A stretch of 64,000 nucleotides of DNA from Coprinellus micaceus (taxonomy: Eukaryota > Basidiomycota > Agaricomycetes > Agaricales > Psathyrellaceae): contig OX596344.1 of the NCBI GenBank assembly GCA_951394405.1, positions 806,001-870,000 of the forward strand. The letters run 5' to 3'. The notes under the pieces were generated by a model that was given only the letters and a program-made list of their open reading frames with translations, did no database searches and was not told the origin of the DNA. The position numbers and the translations under genes are program-made. How positions within the stretch are numbered: the first letter of the stretch is position 1; every line of letters begins with the position of its first letter. Shown piece by piece: positions 1-12,056 of the stretch.

Positions 1-2140
1 TCACGACTCGCATTAGCTTCATTAGGCAGGATTTGCGAACATGCAGAAGGAGCGAGTCTCCTGCAGGTGTCGGTGTGTGTTTACTTCTTTCTCGATGTTT
101 GTTTGCTGAGCTGAGAATTCCACAAAAAGGAATGAAGATTTGAGTCAGTAAAATGGAACCATAAAGGGTATCTAAGGTTCAGGGTTGGAAGGCATTCAAG
201 TTGGCTTATAAGGTCGTGTTTAGAAGACCGCGCCGATCGCACGACTGCGCCGCGAGCATTAGGCATGGGTTAATCGGCCCTGCCTCTTTGCTGCAGGAGG
301 TTATGTGGATCTTCGCTGCCCATGAACCCATTTGCAATGCGTCCATATGAAAACGGGTAGGTTCCCATTATTAAAGGACAACGTCTTCCAGGTCGAAGGC
401 GCCAGCCTTACCAAGCCACCTCTACCTAACATATCGCGGACCTTGGAGAAATCTCGTTGAAACAAGTCACCAATAACGGGCACTATGTCGAATAAGCGCT
501 TGGGGCTGGAGCTCCATACCCCCAACGGCGGGCATTGTCCCGTCGTGGGAACACCGTCGCGGTGCGTGTCCATGTCACTGGAATAATTGAATTCGTTCAA
601 TAGATCCGACTCGAAGGGGGCTTTGCAGGATGAGCAGTGCACTTGCTTGATGCCTGTGGCCGCTGACGGCAGGGTCGAGCTCCGGGTCGGATTCAATCAT
701 GAAAATTTGCTGCAGCGTATATCCTGCGTCGCAAGATGTGTTTTGGATGTTGTAGGAGGAGGTTAGTGGTTTCCGAAAGTTCTTACCACCGAACTTTCGA
801 GGACGACTTTCGCATGAATTCGAGGAAAAGGATACCCCATCAGCACTGCCATATCGTCCTCAGAGGTGGGTGTATTTCGTGTGTTTCCGTGGGTGCGTAA
901 CCATCCGCCACCCGCCACATTTTTCTGCCCTGTCCTCGTGTTGCCCGTATCCCACGCGGAGCGCACAGGCGCGCTCGCGCGGGTGAGTCAGAGAGTCCAA
1001 GCCTCAGTAGCAGTCAGTAGCGCCCAAATTTGGGCATTCCGGCGGGAGCAAATCCAAAAGGGGGAGTCGAAAACTGTCGGTGGTAACCCGAAAGGGTAGG
1101 TCTGATCGGAGTCCGGTTGCCATCATCGCTGGTCTGTGTGATGCAACTCTTGATGTATCTTTGCGAGCCTGAGGGAGCCCCAGAGGATATACCGTTCAAG
1201 CTACTAAATTAGTCTCCCAAGCTCCGGCCATGGTATCTTCACAGGTTGGCCAGAGTTCGTCCCAGAAATGGCATTTTTAAGAGAGGAAACGGTAAGAAAC
1301 GAACATTCCATATGTTTTTCATATGTTTTCCAGTGGCGGGTGGCCCTCTGCACTTCGGAACCGCGCATGCCAAGCCCATTCAGCAACAATTGCATAGGTC
1401 GGGACGCTACGGGCGAGGCCATATCGATGGGAAAGTCCCGCCGAACTCAGTCCCCAAAATATCCTTTCAGGATACTATATATGAATGCCATGCCCCGAGT
1501 CGTCACACGCATTTTACCGTCGGGTCACCGAATCAAGCACAGGCTCGATGCGCCCCGAAGCCACGTTTTCTGCGCTGCGATCTCTTCTGGCCTGAAAATC
1601 TCCCCTCGAGAAACTCCGTAGGGTGGGAAACTCCACATAGCACATGCGAGCAGGGGTGAGCGCGGTTTGCTCGGACTTGGGTCGACGATTCCATTCGAGT
1701 TTCACAAGAACTGGTTTTCTTGGAGCCGCGAGGGAGACGCGAGGCTTACTCGTCTCCCCCACCTTTCTGCCGTCTGTCTTAATGGCCATAGCAGCCAGAA
1801 TGTTGATAGAGTGGCCTATGTACACACACCACGCCTATTGTCCAGCGCAGTGACCTCATAGCGATGTTTTTTTGTGTGATGCCCCTGGCCACTTCCCTGA
1901 TGTGGCAGTGAGTATCCTGACTCGGTTATTCCTCGAAGCAATACCCCCATTGCGACATTGCTATGACTTATCTGGCTTGGCCTGAGCTTAATCTCGGCAG
2001 CAGAAATCTGCATTTCAAGATCGGACTTACTCTTTCCGGAAACCACGTTTCAACTGCGAGATGGGTTAATCATTAACAGGGTCATGGTCTGGCCTACCTC
2101 ACAGTGTCCCCATGGAGCGGCATATCGGCTACAAACACCA
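1..2140. other. No recognisable gene
   Basis: Both strands contain only short overlapping open frames without known motifs. The longest is a 131-codon frame on the minus strand (696-301) with one CxxC pair near its start; it has no family signature and no convincing splice partner, so I do not call it a gene. The stretch is probably intergenic, or holds the end of an unrecognised gene. Confidence 0.4.
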
Positions 2141-2147
2141 CCAGGCC

Positions 2148-2155
2148 TATAAAAA
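2148..2155 (+). promoter_or_regulatory. TATA box of the UbiA-type gene
   Basis: TATAAAAA lies 109 bases upstream of the ATG at 2264 and is followed by a strongly pyrimidine-rich stretch (about 2185-2262). This is the usual look of a fungal core promoter with its transcription start in the CT tract. The promoter call is inference from position and motif. Confidence 0.5.
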
Positions 2156-2263
2156 CAATTGTACATGAGGCGAGCTAGGTATCCCTCCCCCCACACATTT
2201 CCTCTCTCATTCCGTCCGTCTCTCCGCCCCGTTCACCTTTCCACGTTCCTTCACTAGCTCGAC

Positions 2264-3473
2264 ATGAGTTCACCAAAATCGTATCACGGTCCTTCTCCCT
2301 CTCCCCTCCTCAAAGCCGCCTCTACTCGCCTCATTCCTCGGGTCAATGCATTCTCGAAGGGCATCGGTTACCATCTCGAAACTATCTTCCTCTTCACCAA
2401 GTCTGACATTAAGACCACTCTCGTGCCAATAGTAAGTGTAGGCACACTCATGAGGTCCATAACATCGTGCTAACGGTGTTCCTCAGACCATCTTCGCTCT
2501 TGGAACCGCCCCAGTATGCCGTTCGCAACCAATAGAGAACTCCCTCATGGCCATCTTCTGGCTGTGGTCAGTTTTGTTGCAGTTCAACCTCATCAACCAG
2601 ACTGTCCTTCCTGAAGAGGACGCTGAGAACAAGCCCTGGAGACCGATCCCCTCTGGCCGCATCTCCCTCCGCAATGCTATCATCGCCCGATGGATTAGCA
2701 TACCTGCGTGTGCTGTAATCTCGTGGTATTTTGGCACGCCCGTCCTCATCTCTTGCGTTCTCTTCACGTTCTTCGCGTCCCTGTACAACTTTTTTGATGG
2801 CGATAAAAATGGGTTCGTCAAGAACCTCATTAACGGGTTCGGGTCGTGCTCCCTGGCACTGGGAACCACGCTCGTGGCTGGTGAGTTAGCCTCCGTGTAT
2901 TAGCGCCGAATCTTATCACTAACGCTTTGACTCAGCGTGCGACACTTCATCCACCTCTCTCTCAGAGACGTTGCATTGGAAGAACTTTCCCGAGCTCACC
3001 ATCTTTTTCTTCGTCATCATCACCACCATCCATGCCCAGGACTTCCAAGACGTCGAGGGTGACCGTGGAGTTGGTAGGAATACCATTCCCATGATCCTGC
3101 CCGAGATTTCTCGCATCTCGATGCCTATCATCCTCCCTGCCTGGTCCGTCGCAATTGCGGCTCTCATCAACCCTCCTACCTGGCTGGCGGCCATCTATGT
3201 GGGACTCTCGATGATCATTGGCTTCCGCTTCCTCTTCATGAGGCGAGTCAAGGACGACAAGATGTCGTACATTTTGTACAACGTGAGTACTTTCGTCGCC
3301 CATGAGAGTTTCCGTCGATTCTGACTTCGTTTCAGGTCTGGCTTTCGTTGACCATCGTTCACATGGGTCTCTACAAGAGGCAGGCGCCTCACGGGTTCCT
3401 CGCATCGGTAGAATCAACCCTGGCATCTTCCTTCCCCAACAACCTCACTGCTCGCCAATACGCCGCCTGCTAA
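2264..3473 (+). CDS. UbiA-type prenyltransferase, membrane protein
   Basis: Four exons (2264-2431, 2487-2880, 2936-3282, 3336-3473) give 348 residues. UbiA enzymes are multi-pass membrane proteins that transfer a prenyl diphosphate to an acceptor using two Mg-binding Asp motifs. Both motif regions are visible: NQTVLPEEDAENKPWRPIP (N93 onward) and DFQDVEGDRGVGRNTIP (D223, D226, D230). Hydrophobic segments follow each motif, and the protein ends in NNLTARQYAAC. The first motif has the NQ...ED..NKPWRPIP form I associate with the basidiomycete branch rather than the classical NxxxDxxxD of COQ2. The substrate is therefore unknown; a secondary-metabolite (terpenoid or meroterpenoid) role is a guess. 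No other biosynthetic gene lies beside it. Exon 2 could hide one more short intron near its start. All introns are 52-56 nt GT-AG. Confidence 0.87.
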
Positions 3474-5284
3474 AGCTCAGGCACCCAAAATCTGCAACAT
3501 AAAGTTCATCTCCAGGACCATAACTTATCATCATAATATTAAGGCTACCGTACAATGGTATAATCCTCCCTAGACGTTACATCTCACTTATTCGCATTCG
3601 ACCTTCGCATCCCCACCTTTTTGTTCGTTCGTCTTCTCACTCATGCTCGCATTTGCACTCCCATTCATGTTCTCATTTCGCATTTTACACTCGCCCCTCT
3701 GTATTCATAGTAGTTATGCATCGCCCTCGCTCCCATGCGTGTCTCCACACTCACTTGATGATCCCTCTTCGCTTGCCCATGGCACCCACCATCCTCATTA
3801 TCGTTATTACCTACTTTATACTGTATATATTCGATCTTCGTAGTAGTTAGTCTCAGGCGCTAGCGCCTCTTGGCCATTCAGCCACTGTGTCTATAGTTAT
3901 TAGTATCATTAAGGAATGATTAACATGCCTTGTCAACCACTCCAGATTGGCTTTCCGTCGAGTTTGATTAGCGCTCGCATTGAGCGGGAGTAACTTAAAA
4001 TTGCGGCGATTGCGCTAACCCTGCTGTGACGCGCCGATCATCGAGCGACGACTGTCATTGATAAAGAGATGATATAGTTCCGACTGTATTATGATCTCCC
4101 AGGAGAGGCGCAGTACCACCTTTGAAGCATGGCGTTTGGGACCTCCACTTCCCCAAGTCCGGTGATATACGAGAAACGGCGACCGGCCACTCGTGGGTCA
4201 GAGTGCTAGCCATCTACATTTCCGAGTACAGTGCAGAATGGGGTGTATTAGATGACTCAAACCAAAGTCCCAGCAACCGTGCCCAGGTACGTACCTTCCA
4301 TTGTGATTCCACCGGTTTGGTGTTATAGCTTAAAGCGCTTATCGTGGCGTGCAACGGATAAACCACAGGATTATACCAGCCAGATTCCTACGCGTACGCA
4401 GCGCGACTTCTTCACCTTCGCAGTGGTATGCCAAGAAGCAGCCAAAAGCCGCAATTTGGTTAATGGGCGCTTCGGGGAGAAGGCGCCAGTACAGGGGGCG
4501 CAGCGAACTCTGTCAGTGACACAGGGATCTGAAGATCGAAATGATTCAACGTGCTGCGCCCTCTAATTCGCATTCACATCGATCGATGGGCCCGAGGAAG
4601 ATCGACTTTTAGTGCCATGAGCTGAGCAGCGACAGAGAGGCGCTGGCGTGTCGACCGTGTCCGAGTCCGTCGCAGTCCCGGCAGAAGCGGAGAGCGGCAT
4701 CGGGCTGAGTGAGATTTCCGACAGTATACGACATAGCCGAGTTCTTTTCATTCCGCTTGTGTCGTGTCGAGGTTTATACCGAACGTTACGCGCCGTTTGA
4801 CAGCCTTGAACGCGCCTGACATAGCTGAAGCTTGGCACGCGTAGATCCTGGATCTTCAAGTCACTAGAAGGTATTGGATCCCATTGGGCTTGGTTTGAAA
4901 GTAGGATAATGAAAGCCGGGCGTTTCGTTAGGGTTTACGTTAGATCCTGACCTTCGAAGGTGGCAGGATTTGACTCACTTTCATTGTGTAGTGCTGTCAC
5001 CCTGCCGTTCACTAGGACCAATTGCAACAGTACGAATGGGGAGGGTCCACACCCCGAGCATTTTTTCAGCAGTTCGGACCTCGGAAGAGATTCTCTTATC
5101 TTTGCGGTCAGTGGGGAAAGCTGAGATGAGTCAGCCTCAGTCAGGTTGGGGACGGGTAGAGCCGGCAGGGCGGCTCAGGTTTGGTTTGGCGCGGAGCTGG
5201 AAATTGGGTCTCAGCCACGGCAGAGGCCTACGTACGACGGCTTCAGAGCCTGCCCACTGCGAACCACCACCACCGTTGAATGCA
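3474..5284. other. Intergenic, nothing recognised
   Basis: It contains the 3' flank of the UbiA-type gene, a pyrimidine-rich stretch (about 3550-3840), and then about 1.1 kb of mixed sequence with short open frames of no recognisable family. The last 300 bases are the presumed promoter and leader of the downstream protease gene. Confidence 0.5.
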
Positions 5285-6748
5285 ATGCTTTCTCGAATTC
5301 GACCTTTGAATTCAGTAACTCGGGCATCACTCAGAAGGAATATCTCATCAACTCGCATATCGAAAGATGTTCAGTATGTTCGATTTCGAAAACCGGGGGA
5401 ACCACCAGGGAAACCGGGGCCTCAAGGCTGGGATCCTCGAATCAAGATGGTAGCGTTATTTGGGGGACTTGGGGCGGCTTACTACGCTTCACAGTGCGTA
5501 ATTTATCTCGATTGTGACCAAGGTGCAACTTAAAACACGCAGCCTCGAGCAGGTCGAACAAACAGGGCGGTGGAGGTTTATGAACACGAGCCAGAAGACA
5601 GAGGCGGAAGTACGTCGCTGATTCGAAGGAAGGAATGAATGAAAGCAGGGTTCCTGACAGTAAATATAGATTGGAGAAATGACCCGGAAACAGCTGTACC
5701 AGGAGTACGGCGGCCACATCCTGCCTCCAACCCACCCCGTGTCGCGCCATGTTCGACGCGTCGTGTCTCGAATCCTGACTGCATCCAATCTCGGTGTTAT
5801 CCGCGGAGAGGAACGACGGGAGTCCACCCTATTCGGGCTCGGTAACTTTGGGGGATTCGGCGGGTTCTCTTCGCCAGACTCATCTCTAGGGGCATCAACA
5901 CACCCCAGCGAAGCCTACGGCCCCGAGAAAGAGTGGGACGTCCTCGTCGTGAACGACAGGAAGATGGTCAATGCAATGGCTACCCCGGGCGTCGTGGTCG
6001 TGTTCACTGGCATTCTACCTGTCTGCCAAGATGAAGAGGGCCTGGCTGCCGTTCTGGCTCATGGCGAGTCAATTCTTCTCATTTCTGTTGGAAACACGAA
6101 TATTAATTATTGGTGGTGTTAGAAATCGGGCACGTTGTGGCGCGACACACCGCAGAGCGTATCTCGTCACAATTTGTATGGATTGGGCTGGGTTTCGCGT
6201 TGCAGGTGTTGGGCTTGGATGCCTTCTTATCCCACAGCCTGACGACGTACGCCCTGGAGCTGCCTAATTCGCGAACACAGGAAAGGGAAGGTAAGTACAG
6301 GACCTTATCGGCGGACAGCTGGCTTACAGGCGCTGTAGCGGATCTGATCGGTCTCCGTCTCATGTCGAGGGCATGTTACACCCCTAGTGCTGCTCCTGCG
6401 TACGTTCATTGCTTCACTCAGTACACCCACATACTGATCACTGCCCCTGCAGCATGTTCGAGCGGATGGGGAAGTTAGAGAGCTCGATTATGTCCCGGAG
6501 ATCCTTCGAGTTTGCCCAAACGCATCCTGCTTCTGAGAACCGAGTAAAGGTACGAACACGCCCCCATTTAGTCGGCTCCCAATTGGTTTTGACCGCCCTG
6601 TTGGCTCCAGTATCTCGAGGCTGCGTTACCTGGGGCATTCCGCATCGTGGAGGATAACCCTGAGTGCCAACAAGTTCGGAGGCAGCTCGATGCATTCAGG
6701 GAGACGGCCCAGGGAATTAAAGTTGCAGATATAGGGACCATGATGTAA
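5285..6748 (+). CDS. OMA1: OMA1-like mitochondrial M48 metalloendopeptidase
   Basis: Seven exons (5285-5493, 5543-5609, 5670-6063, 6123-6290, 6339-6399, 6453-6549, 6611-6748) give 377 residues. OMA1 is a zinc protease of the mitochondrial inner membrane that acts in quality control and stress signalling. The start at 5285 gives an Arg-rich, acid-free leader (MLSRIRPLNSVTRASLRRN), then a membrane segment (about 56-68), then the family stretch HLEQVEQTGRWRFMNTS. The zinc site is HEIGH (223-227), and E279 in EREADLIGL is the third ligand. The C-terminal third matches the family in spacing (MFERMGKLE, FAQTHPASENR). The intron inside HEIGH has a GC donor (GCGAGT at 6064). The stop codon lies inside a perfect donor (GTAAGT at 6745), so an alternatively spliced tail is possible. 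Upstream in-frame ATGs exist, but none gives a better leader. Confidence 0.93.
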
Positions 6749-7346
6749 GTCTGCAATATATCACATAGAAAAGCCATACACTATACCTTCTTGGAGGAAT
6801 CAACCAGCGGCAAACATTGCAATGGGCGCGAACGTCGCAGGGTAGCCATTGGCTAAAGGGCGGAGGTCCGTCCCGACGTTCCCTCACGCGCTCATCCCCT
6901 TGGACCTGTGAGGCGGCCTTGACGGGCGACGCCCTCCTGTGCTCCACTTTCGTCGGAGGTCCAGGGTCGTTCGGCCATCCCTCGACCTCCCTCGACGGCG
7001 CTTTACTCCTGCTGCGTATTGCCGTCCGGACTCCGAATCATGTTCATGCGGCTAGACCTCGATTGTTGCAGGGCTCACCGTCTGGGCCATTTTGGTCGGG
7101 AACATTACGGTCAATTTACCTAGGGCGAGTGCTTGGTACTAGTGTTCATCTAATATACATTCCAGGTGCAGGGATTCCGAAGGAGAGACGGAGAGGTCTT
7201 GCTTATCTATATACAACGCAGAGCAGAACAACAACAACCCGAAGAAAGGTGGCTTGGTCCCGGGGTGGCGGGGTATGATTCATATCGGATACTGTATACG
7301 CGGAAGAAAAATTCAAAGTTCGTTAGCACCGAGGTTCTTGTTCTCG
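6749..7346. other. Intergenic between convergent genes
   Basis: This is a 3'-to-3' gap between the OMA1-like gene (+) and the DUF6534 gene (-). A plus-strand frame at 6817-7278 (153 codons) has no recognisable motif and probably reflects G/C-rich composition. The stretch might hold untranslated regions or an extra 3' exon of the protease gene. Confidence 0.4.
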
Positions 7347-8956
7347 TCACGTAGCCTCCCGACCGGACTTGAGGGCATAACGGGGATAGGGACGAGGGCC
7401 ACCATTTACACACGAGAAGGCGCAGAACGGAAAACTGGAAAGTGGACTCACAATGACGTGCGACTTGTCGTCCTGGCCGAACGACTCTTCATCCACGCTT
7501 CCGTCCTTATCCACATGCACCTCCGTTGTAATCGATACGACGGGGTAGAGGTCGGGGTGGGGAGCTTGGGATACGCGGAACGAACGGCCAGTCTGGATAC
7601 CGTGGTTTTTGGTGTCCCGGCCGACGGTTTTATGGTTGTGTTGCCCCGGCCTGAAACTGGAAAGGGGCATGGCGCCTTGGTTCATTGAGAGGTTGGAGGT
7701 GGTTTTGTGGCCGGATTGCCCGGTGACGGTGCGCCGGTCGCGGCGGTTGAGGGTGGCCATTAGGACGTTGGCATACCTATGATACGATATGCCAATGGGA
7801 AGGGGGAGAAGGAGAGGAGTGAGAGGAAGGTAAGGGGAGAAGAGAGAGGAACGTACAGTCGGCCAACGATGAGTTCCATGCAGATGTATAGGTAGTTCTT
7901 GGGATATACGATGTAAAAGACGAGGTTGAGAACAGCACAGAGTGCGATAAGGCCACCGTTCTCGACTGTGTGCGCAACGAATCTATCGAGACGGTTCTTC
8001 GATGTCGGGACGACGGGGGTATGTTTGTAGCCTATGAGCTGGATGGCCAGGCCACCGAGGTTAGTTCCGAGTCCTGTGGATAAGATAGAGGACATACCAC
8101 GACGACGAGGGACACGGTCATGAGGACGTCGCAGGCCACCGTGCTCCCTAGCCAGACAATGATCATGTTGTGGAGGGTTTGGAGGGCGTCTATCGCAAGC
8201 CCTAGTCGATTGAACTGGAGTGACGGGATTTGGGGATTAGATGTAGCGGCAAGGGGGATTGCTGTCAGCGTACCTGGACTGTGACTGCAATGGAAGACCC
8301 GCATTGCGCTAACGCAAGCTAGAGAGGCACTCAGTTGAAAGTTTCGATGAATATAATCGCTGCACTCACCAGGACTATAAGAACTGCAGCACATAGCGAA
8401 GGTACGTTCTTCCCAAGAAGCTTCACCCTCCACGCGAAGAACAACTGAACGCATAGCGCCACTGTACAGAAACAGTTCAGCCAGGCGGAAGTGGTAACGG
8501 GATGCTGTTGCCTACCGATACCGTTAAGGGCGGCAAGTGACGATGCTGACCATGGAGCATTGGTGAGGGTGTCTGGGTCTGCGCCATAGTTTAAGGCTAG
8601 CATAGTATAAACAGTGTGGGTCTGGAATATTAGAAGGAGCGTTGGCTTACCCAGCCCAAGGAACGGTTTCTTGTCATTTCTTGCAAACTCCGTGATATAG
8701 GTGACTGCCGAGACCTTGTATCGATTTCGAATAGGCACGAAGAGAGGGGCAAACGTACATAGTTGGATGAAGAAAGCGCCGAGAAAGAAGTAACTGAGGA
8801 ATCCGCCGACAAGCTAAAGGGAGCTGAGCCGGACATTCAGGCGCTGCGCGTTCCGCTGGTACGCACCAAAGGCCCTGTTCTATTCTGACATTAGCATCCT
8901 TGAGACCGTTAATGAATGTAGATAAGCGCTCACAGTAGAATGTATGGGGGAGCCAT
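7347..8956 (-). CDS. DUF6534 seven-transmembrane protein
   Basis: Nine exons read downward: 8956-8934, 8879-8867, 8813-8759, 8704-8522, 8461-8370, 8318-8274, 8214-8098, 8038-7857, 7776-7347. The sum is 1140 nt, 379 residues. The family is a large, functionally undefined group of integral membrane proteins in mushroom-forming fungi. Recognisable blocks in order are MAPPYILLTGPLLVGGFLS (first helix), FFIQLFTYITEFARND, HTVYTMLALNYG, VALCVQLFFAWRV, LAQCGSSIAVTVQ, STVACDVLMTVSLVVV, then DRFVAHTVENGG and MELIVGRLYANVLMATLNRR at the end of the last helix. About 120 hydrophilic residues follow as a cytosolic tail. Exon 2 is only 13 nt and the start codon exon 23 nt; both were placed because the frame and the family N-terminus require them. 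Function and ligand are unknown. Confidence 0.85.
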
Positions 8957-10277
8957 GACCTGAGGCTATGAGGGAGGGAAAGGACAGGGAGGAATAGAAG
9001 AAGGGAACGACTGAAAGCGAGATTTAACGGCGATGGAGACGGAGAGAGGCTCAAGTTAGCACATCACTCTAGAAAAAACCTGGGCCACTTTATCGACACC
9101 AGGTTTATATGAGCTAGAACGACCGCCTCAACAGCATCCGCAATGCAGAGAGGCATGGGAGTCGGACTTTTCTGCCTTTCCTGCTCAGAAGGAGGGAGTA
9201 TCAGTGATGGGCTGTCAAACGTCAAGAGGCAAGAGCATCCAACCGACGGCATTTGTTCACCCACCCACCCCGTCCTCCGTGTCTCGTCAGTCCGTGGCTA
9301 CGCCCTACCTAAGGATCTCTACAAAGAGTCGCTGTGAGGCCGGAGAAGAGTGTCAGGTTGTGCCAAAGGGTTGGGATGGCCGATTGATGCATTTTTCCTG
9401 ACTCGCCTCCATTTCGTGTCCACCTCCGGACAAGTTCATTCATCGGGGAAGCCATTCTCCCCGGTTTCCTCCAGCGCCGTGCCTTGGGGCTCGAAATTAC
9501 GATACTCTAGAGTAATTGCTTCCCAACTCGCCTGGCCGGTTATCCGGGCCTGTTGCCCCTGGGTCGTTACTATGCAGCTAGCCGCCCTTCGTCATCCCCA
9601 GACGATAAACACCTGCGGCACTTAAGGAGTACTGAGGAAGGAGCACCCCGCAAGAGGGGGTGAAGTACCCTGTGCGTTAATCTTGAATGAAGGAGACGGG
9701 GGTGCTATCCCACGCTGTCGAGAAGACGAGCGGCTGCAGATAGGCGCCCATGACAAATGCTGACGTCCAACAACGGTTGGCGTTCAAGAGGGGAGAGGTT
9801 GCAGCTGGGTTTTCCGTAAGTGCTTCCTCAGTCTCCTACGCCCTTGCCCCAGCTCTAGTGTAGGTCACCCCCTCTTAGGGAGCCTGGACGTTAAAGGTAG
9901 ACAGGTACCGTGACGTATCGAGGTCCGGTCAGCCATTCGTCTCCGTTGTGCAGCAATTTCTAGCTTCGTGTTCAGACTATCTTTGGGGCCTACGAGAGAC
10001 AGGGCGCCAAGGTTCCTTTGAGGCTACCTGGCGCGGAATTACCAGGGCATCGAAATGTGTCGAGGGGAGGGCGGAAACGAAAGGTGCTGCGTTCAGAGTT
10101 GCTTTGATCCAGGCTTGAATTGCCGCATTCAAAGCCGAGCGGCAGTCCAAATTTGAACTCCGTATCCTCGGCAGGCCCTGAGTCATTGCAAATTATGACG
10201 CGCCTGTTCATCGCACCCCTCGACCTCCGAATGCTTCGTCTCCAGGCAACCTCCCTTTACACGTATCTCTGCTGAAA
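8957..10277. other. Intergenic, shared 5' region of divergent genes
   Basis: About 1.3 kb separates the divergent DUF6534 (-) and Arh1-like (+) genes. I see no known coding motif and no repeat. Promoters of both genes should lie here, but no clear TATA box stands out. Confidence 0.45.
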
Positions 10278-11742
10278 TTGGGGTGCCCTGGAATGGTCTT
10301 TAAGCTAGCGATAGTTGGCGCAGGCCCGTCCGCATTTTTTGTGGCTTCGCGGCTACAAAAATTGTTGCCAACCAGCAACTTCCGGATACATGTCTTCGAC
10401 CGTCTGTGGTCTCCGCATGGCCTAGTACGGTACGGGGTCGCACCTGACCATCCTGAAGTCAAGGTAAGCGACGTGAATCCTTTGCCGACGATGCTGGTCT
10501 CACCAGGAACGTCAGAATTGCACACACATATTCGACAAGGCTGCAGAAGACCCTCGACTTCGATTTTTCGGAAATATCAATGTTGGGGACAGCTTGAGCC
10601 CCATACCACATACCGTGAATCTCCCCCTGAAGTCTATGTTTGCGAACTACTCGCACGTAGTGTTCGCGACGGGGTGCACGCTTCCCAAACGACACTCTGA
10701 ACTGCCACCCTCCGACCGCTGCGTGTCTGCTCTATCTCTGGTTCACTGGTATACCCAACATCCCAATTCACCCAATCCACCTCAGCTCAACGAGCTAGAC
10801 CATGTTTCTATCATCGGGAATGGAAACGTATCTCTCGACGTCGCTAGGATGCTGCTGACCCACGTCGACGTCTTGCGCAAGTATGACGTCCCTGAACGCG
10901 TCCTTGAGGTGCTCGCCGAGTCCACCGTCAGGCACGTATCAATAGTGGGTCGGCGGGGCCCTTTTGAAGCGGCCTATACCCCAAAAGAACTTCGGGAGAT
11001 GATCGAACTTCCCGAAGCCTCTATGGTTCCGCTAGACGCAGAACAGCTCAAGGTTCCGGAAGGCTTGAAGCTCACGAGGACGCAGAGTCGCTCGATCCAG
11101 CTCCTTAACAAAGGACCAAAGCAACCATACGGCACCACCAAGAAGACGTGGTCACTCGACTTCTATCGCTCCCCTACCGGGCTCGTCCTTCCCACTCCCG
11201 AGGACCCCCGCTGCCACCTTTCCTTGGGCCATACAATGGTCAACCCCACGACCCAACGTGCGGAGCCCACAGGGGAAACGACGGTCGTTCCCACCGACCT
11301 GGTCGTGACCTCACTGGGCTTCCACGGAGAGCCAACCGCTTCGTTCTTCGACCCGGGTTTGGGCCACCTCCGCACACTCTCAAACCGCGTCATTACCCCC
11401 AAAGGCACTACGCTTCGCAACGTCTACGCTAGTGGATGGGCGTCAACGGGGGCTAGGGGCGTTATCAATTCGAGTATGATGAACGCTTACGATGTCGCAC
11501 ATACCATCATCAACGACATAGAGAACCCTCCTGCCATCGAGGAAGCGGTGCTGGATCCAGAACCTTCTCTCGATGATATACCTGTTGAGGTCCAGCAGGG
11601 AATCAAGCAACGAAATGTGGTCCAATACCCTGATTGGAAGAAGATCGACGAAGAAGAGATTAGACGTGGGGAAGTCCTAGGGAAGGAGAGGGAGCGTATG
11701 CGCTGGGACGAGGCGAAAACCCTTGTCGGCTCCAGGGCCTAG
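10278..11742 (+). CDS. ARH1: NADPH:adrenodoxin/ferredoxin reductase (Arh1 type)
   Basis: Two exons (10278-10463, 10507-11742) separated by a 43-nt intron give 473 residues. The enzyme passes electrons from NADPH through FAD to mitochondrial ferredoxin, which supports Fe-S cluster and heme A synthesis. Visible sites are the FAD-binding LAIVGAGPSAFFVASRL (glycines 14, 16), the family block HGLVRYGVAPDHPEVK, the NADPH-binding IIGNGNVSLDVARMLL (about 162-177), GRRGPFEAAYTPKELRE, and the C-terminal FAD block GWASTGARGVI (about 373-383). Length and domain order fit the family. I do not see a mitochondrial presequence: the flavin fold begins about 9 residues after the ATG. A second in-frame ATG at 10293 is also possible. 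Either a leader exon lies upstream or the protein is imported by another signal. Confidence 0.9.
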
Positions 11743-12056
11743 GGCTGTATCAGGAGGAGCTAGGTACGTCGAGGAGTATAACCTGCTGGGGACCTTTCGA
11801 ATGCTTACTTTCTTCTCGCAGAGGACCCTTTAGATACTTGACTTGTGGCCTTAAGGGACAAGGCGCCTATAAAATTGGCATTTTACATATACACGACTTG
11901 AAGGGCTCTAATTACTATGAAGAGAGCTAATTACAGTATGCATATCACCCAATTGCAATAAGGTATGTGGGGTCTGTGCCGGGCTGCACGCGTCGAGGGA
12001 GGCAATGCTGACTCAGACGCAAAAGGGACGTCAGATACCACGATCCCAACCATCGA
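11743..12056. other. Short intergenic gap
   Basis: This 314-base gap lies between the 3' ends of the convergent Arh1-like (+) and DUF4238 (-) genes. It is moderately A/T-rich around 11880-11960, as expected for polyadenylation regions. Nothing else was seen. Confidence 0.5.

Noticed and set aside
4970..5284. Start of the protease gene at an upstream codon of the same open frame
   Set aside because: Upstream ATGs would add low-complexity sequence before a very good mitochondrial leader that starts at 5285.
8641..8669. A 29-nt intron in the DUF6534 gene (GTAAGC to CCAG)
   Set aside because: Too short for a spliceosomal intron and its removal breaks the frame; reading through keeps the family pattern.
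11060..11432. 94-codon plus-strand frame inside the reductase gene
   Set aside because: It is an alternative phase of the Arh1-like exon without motif.
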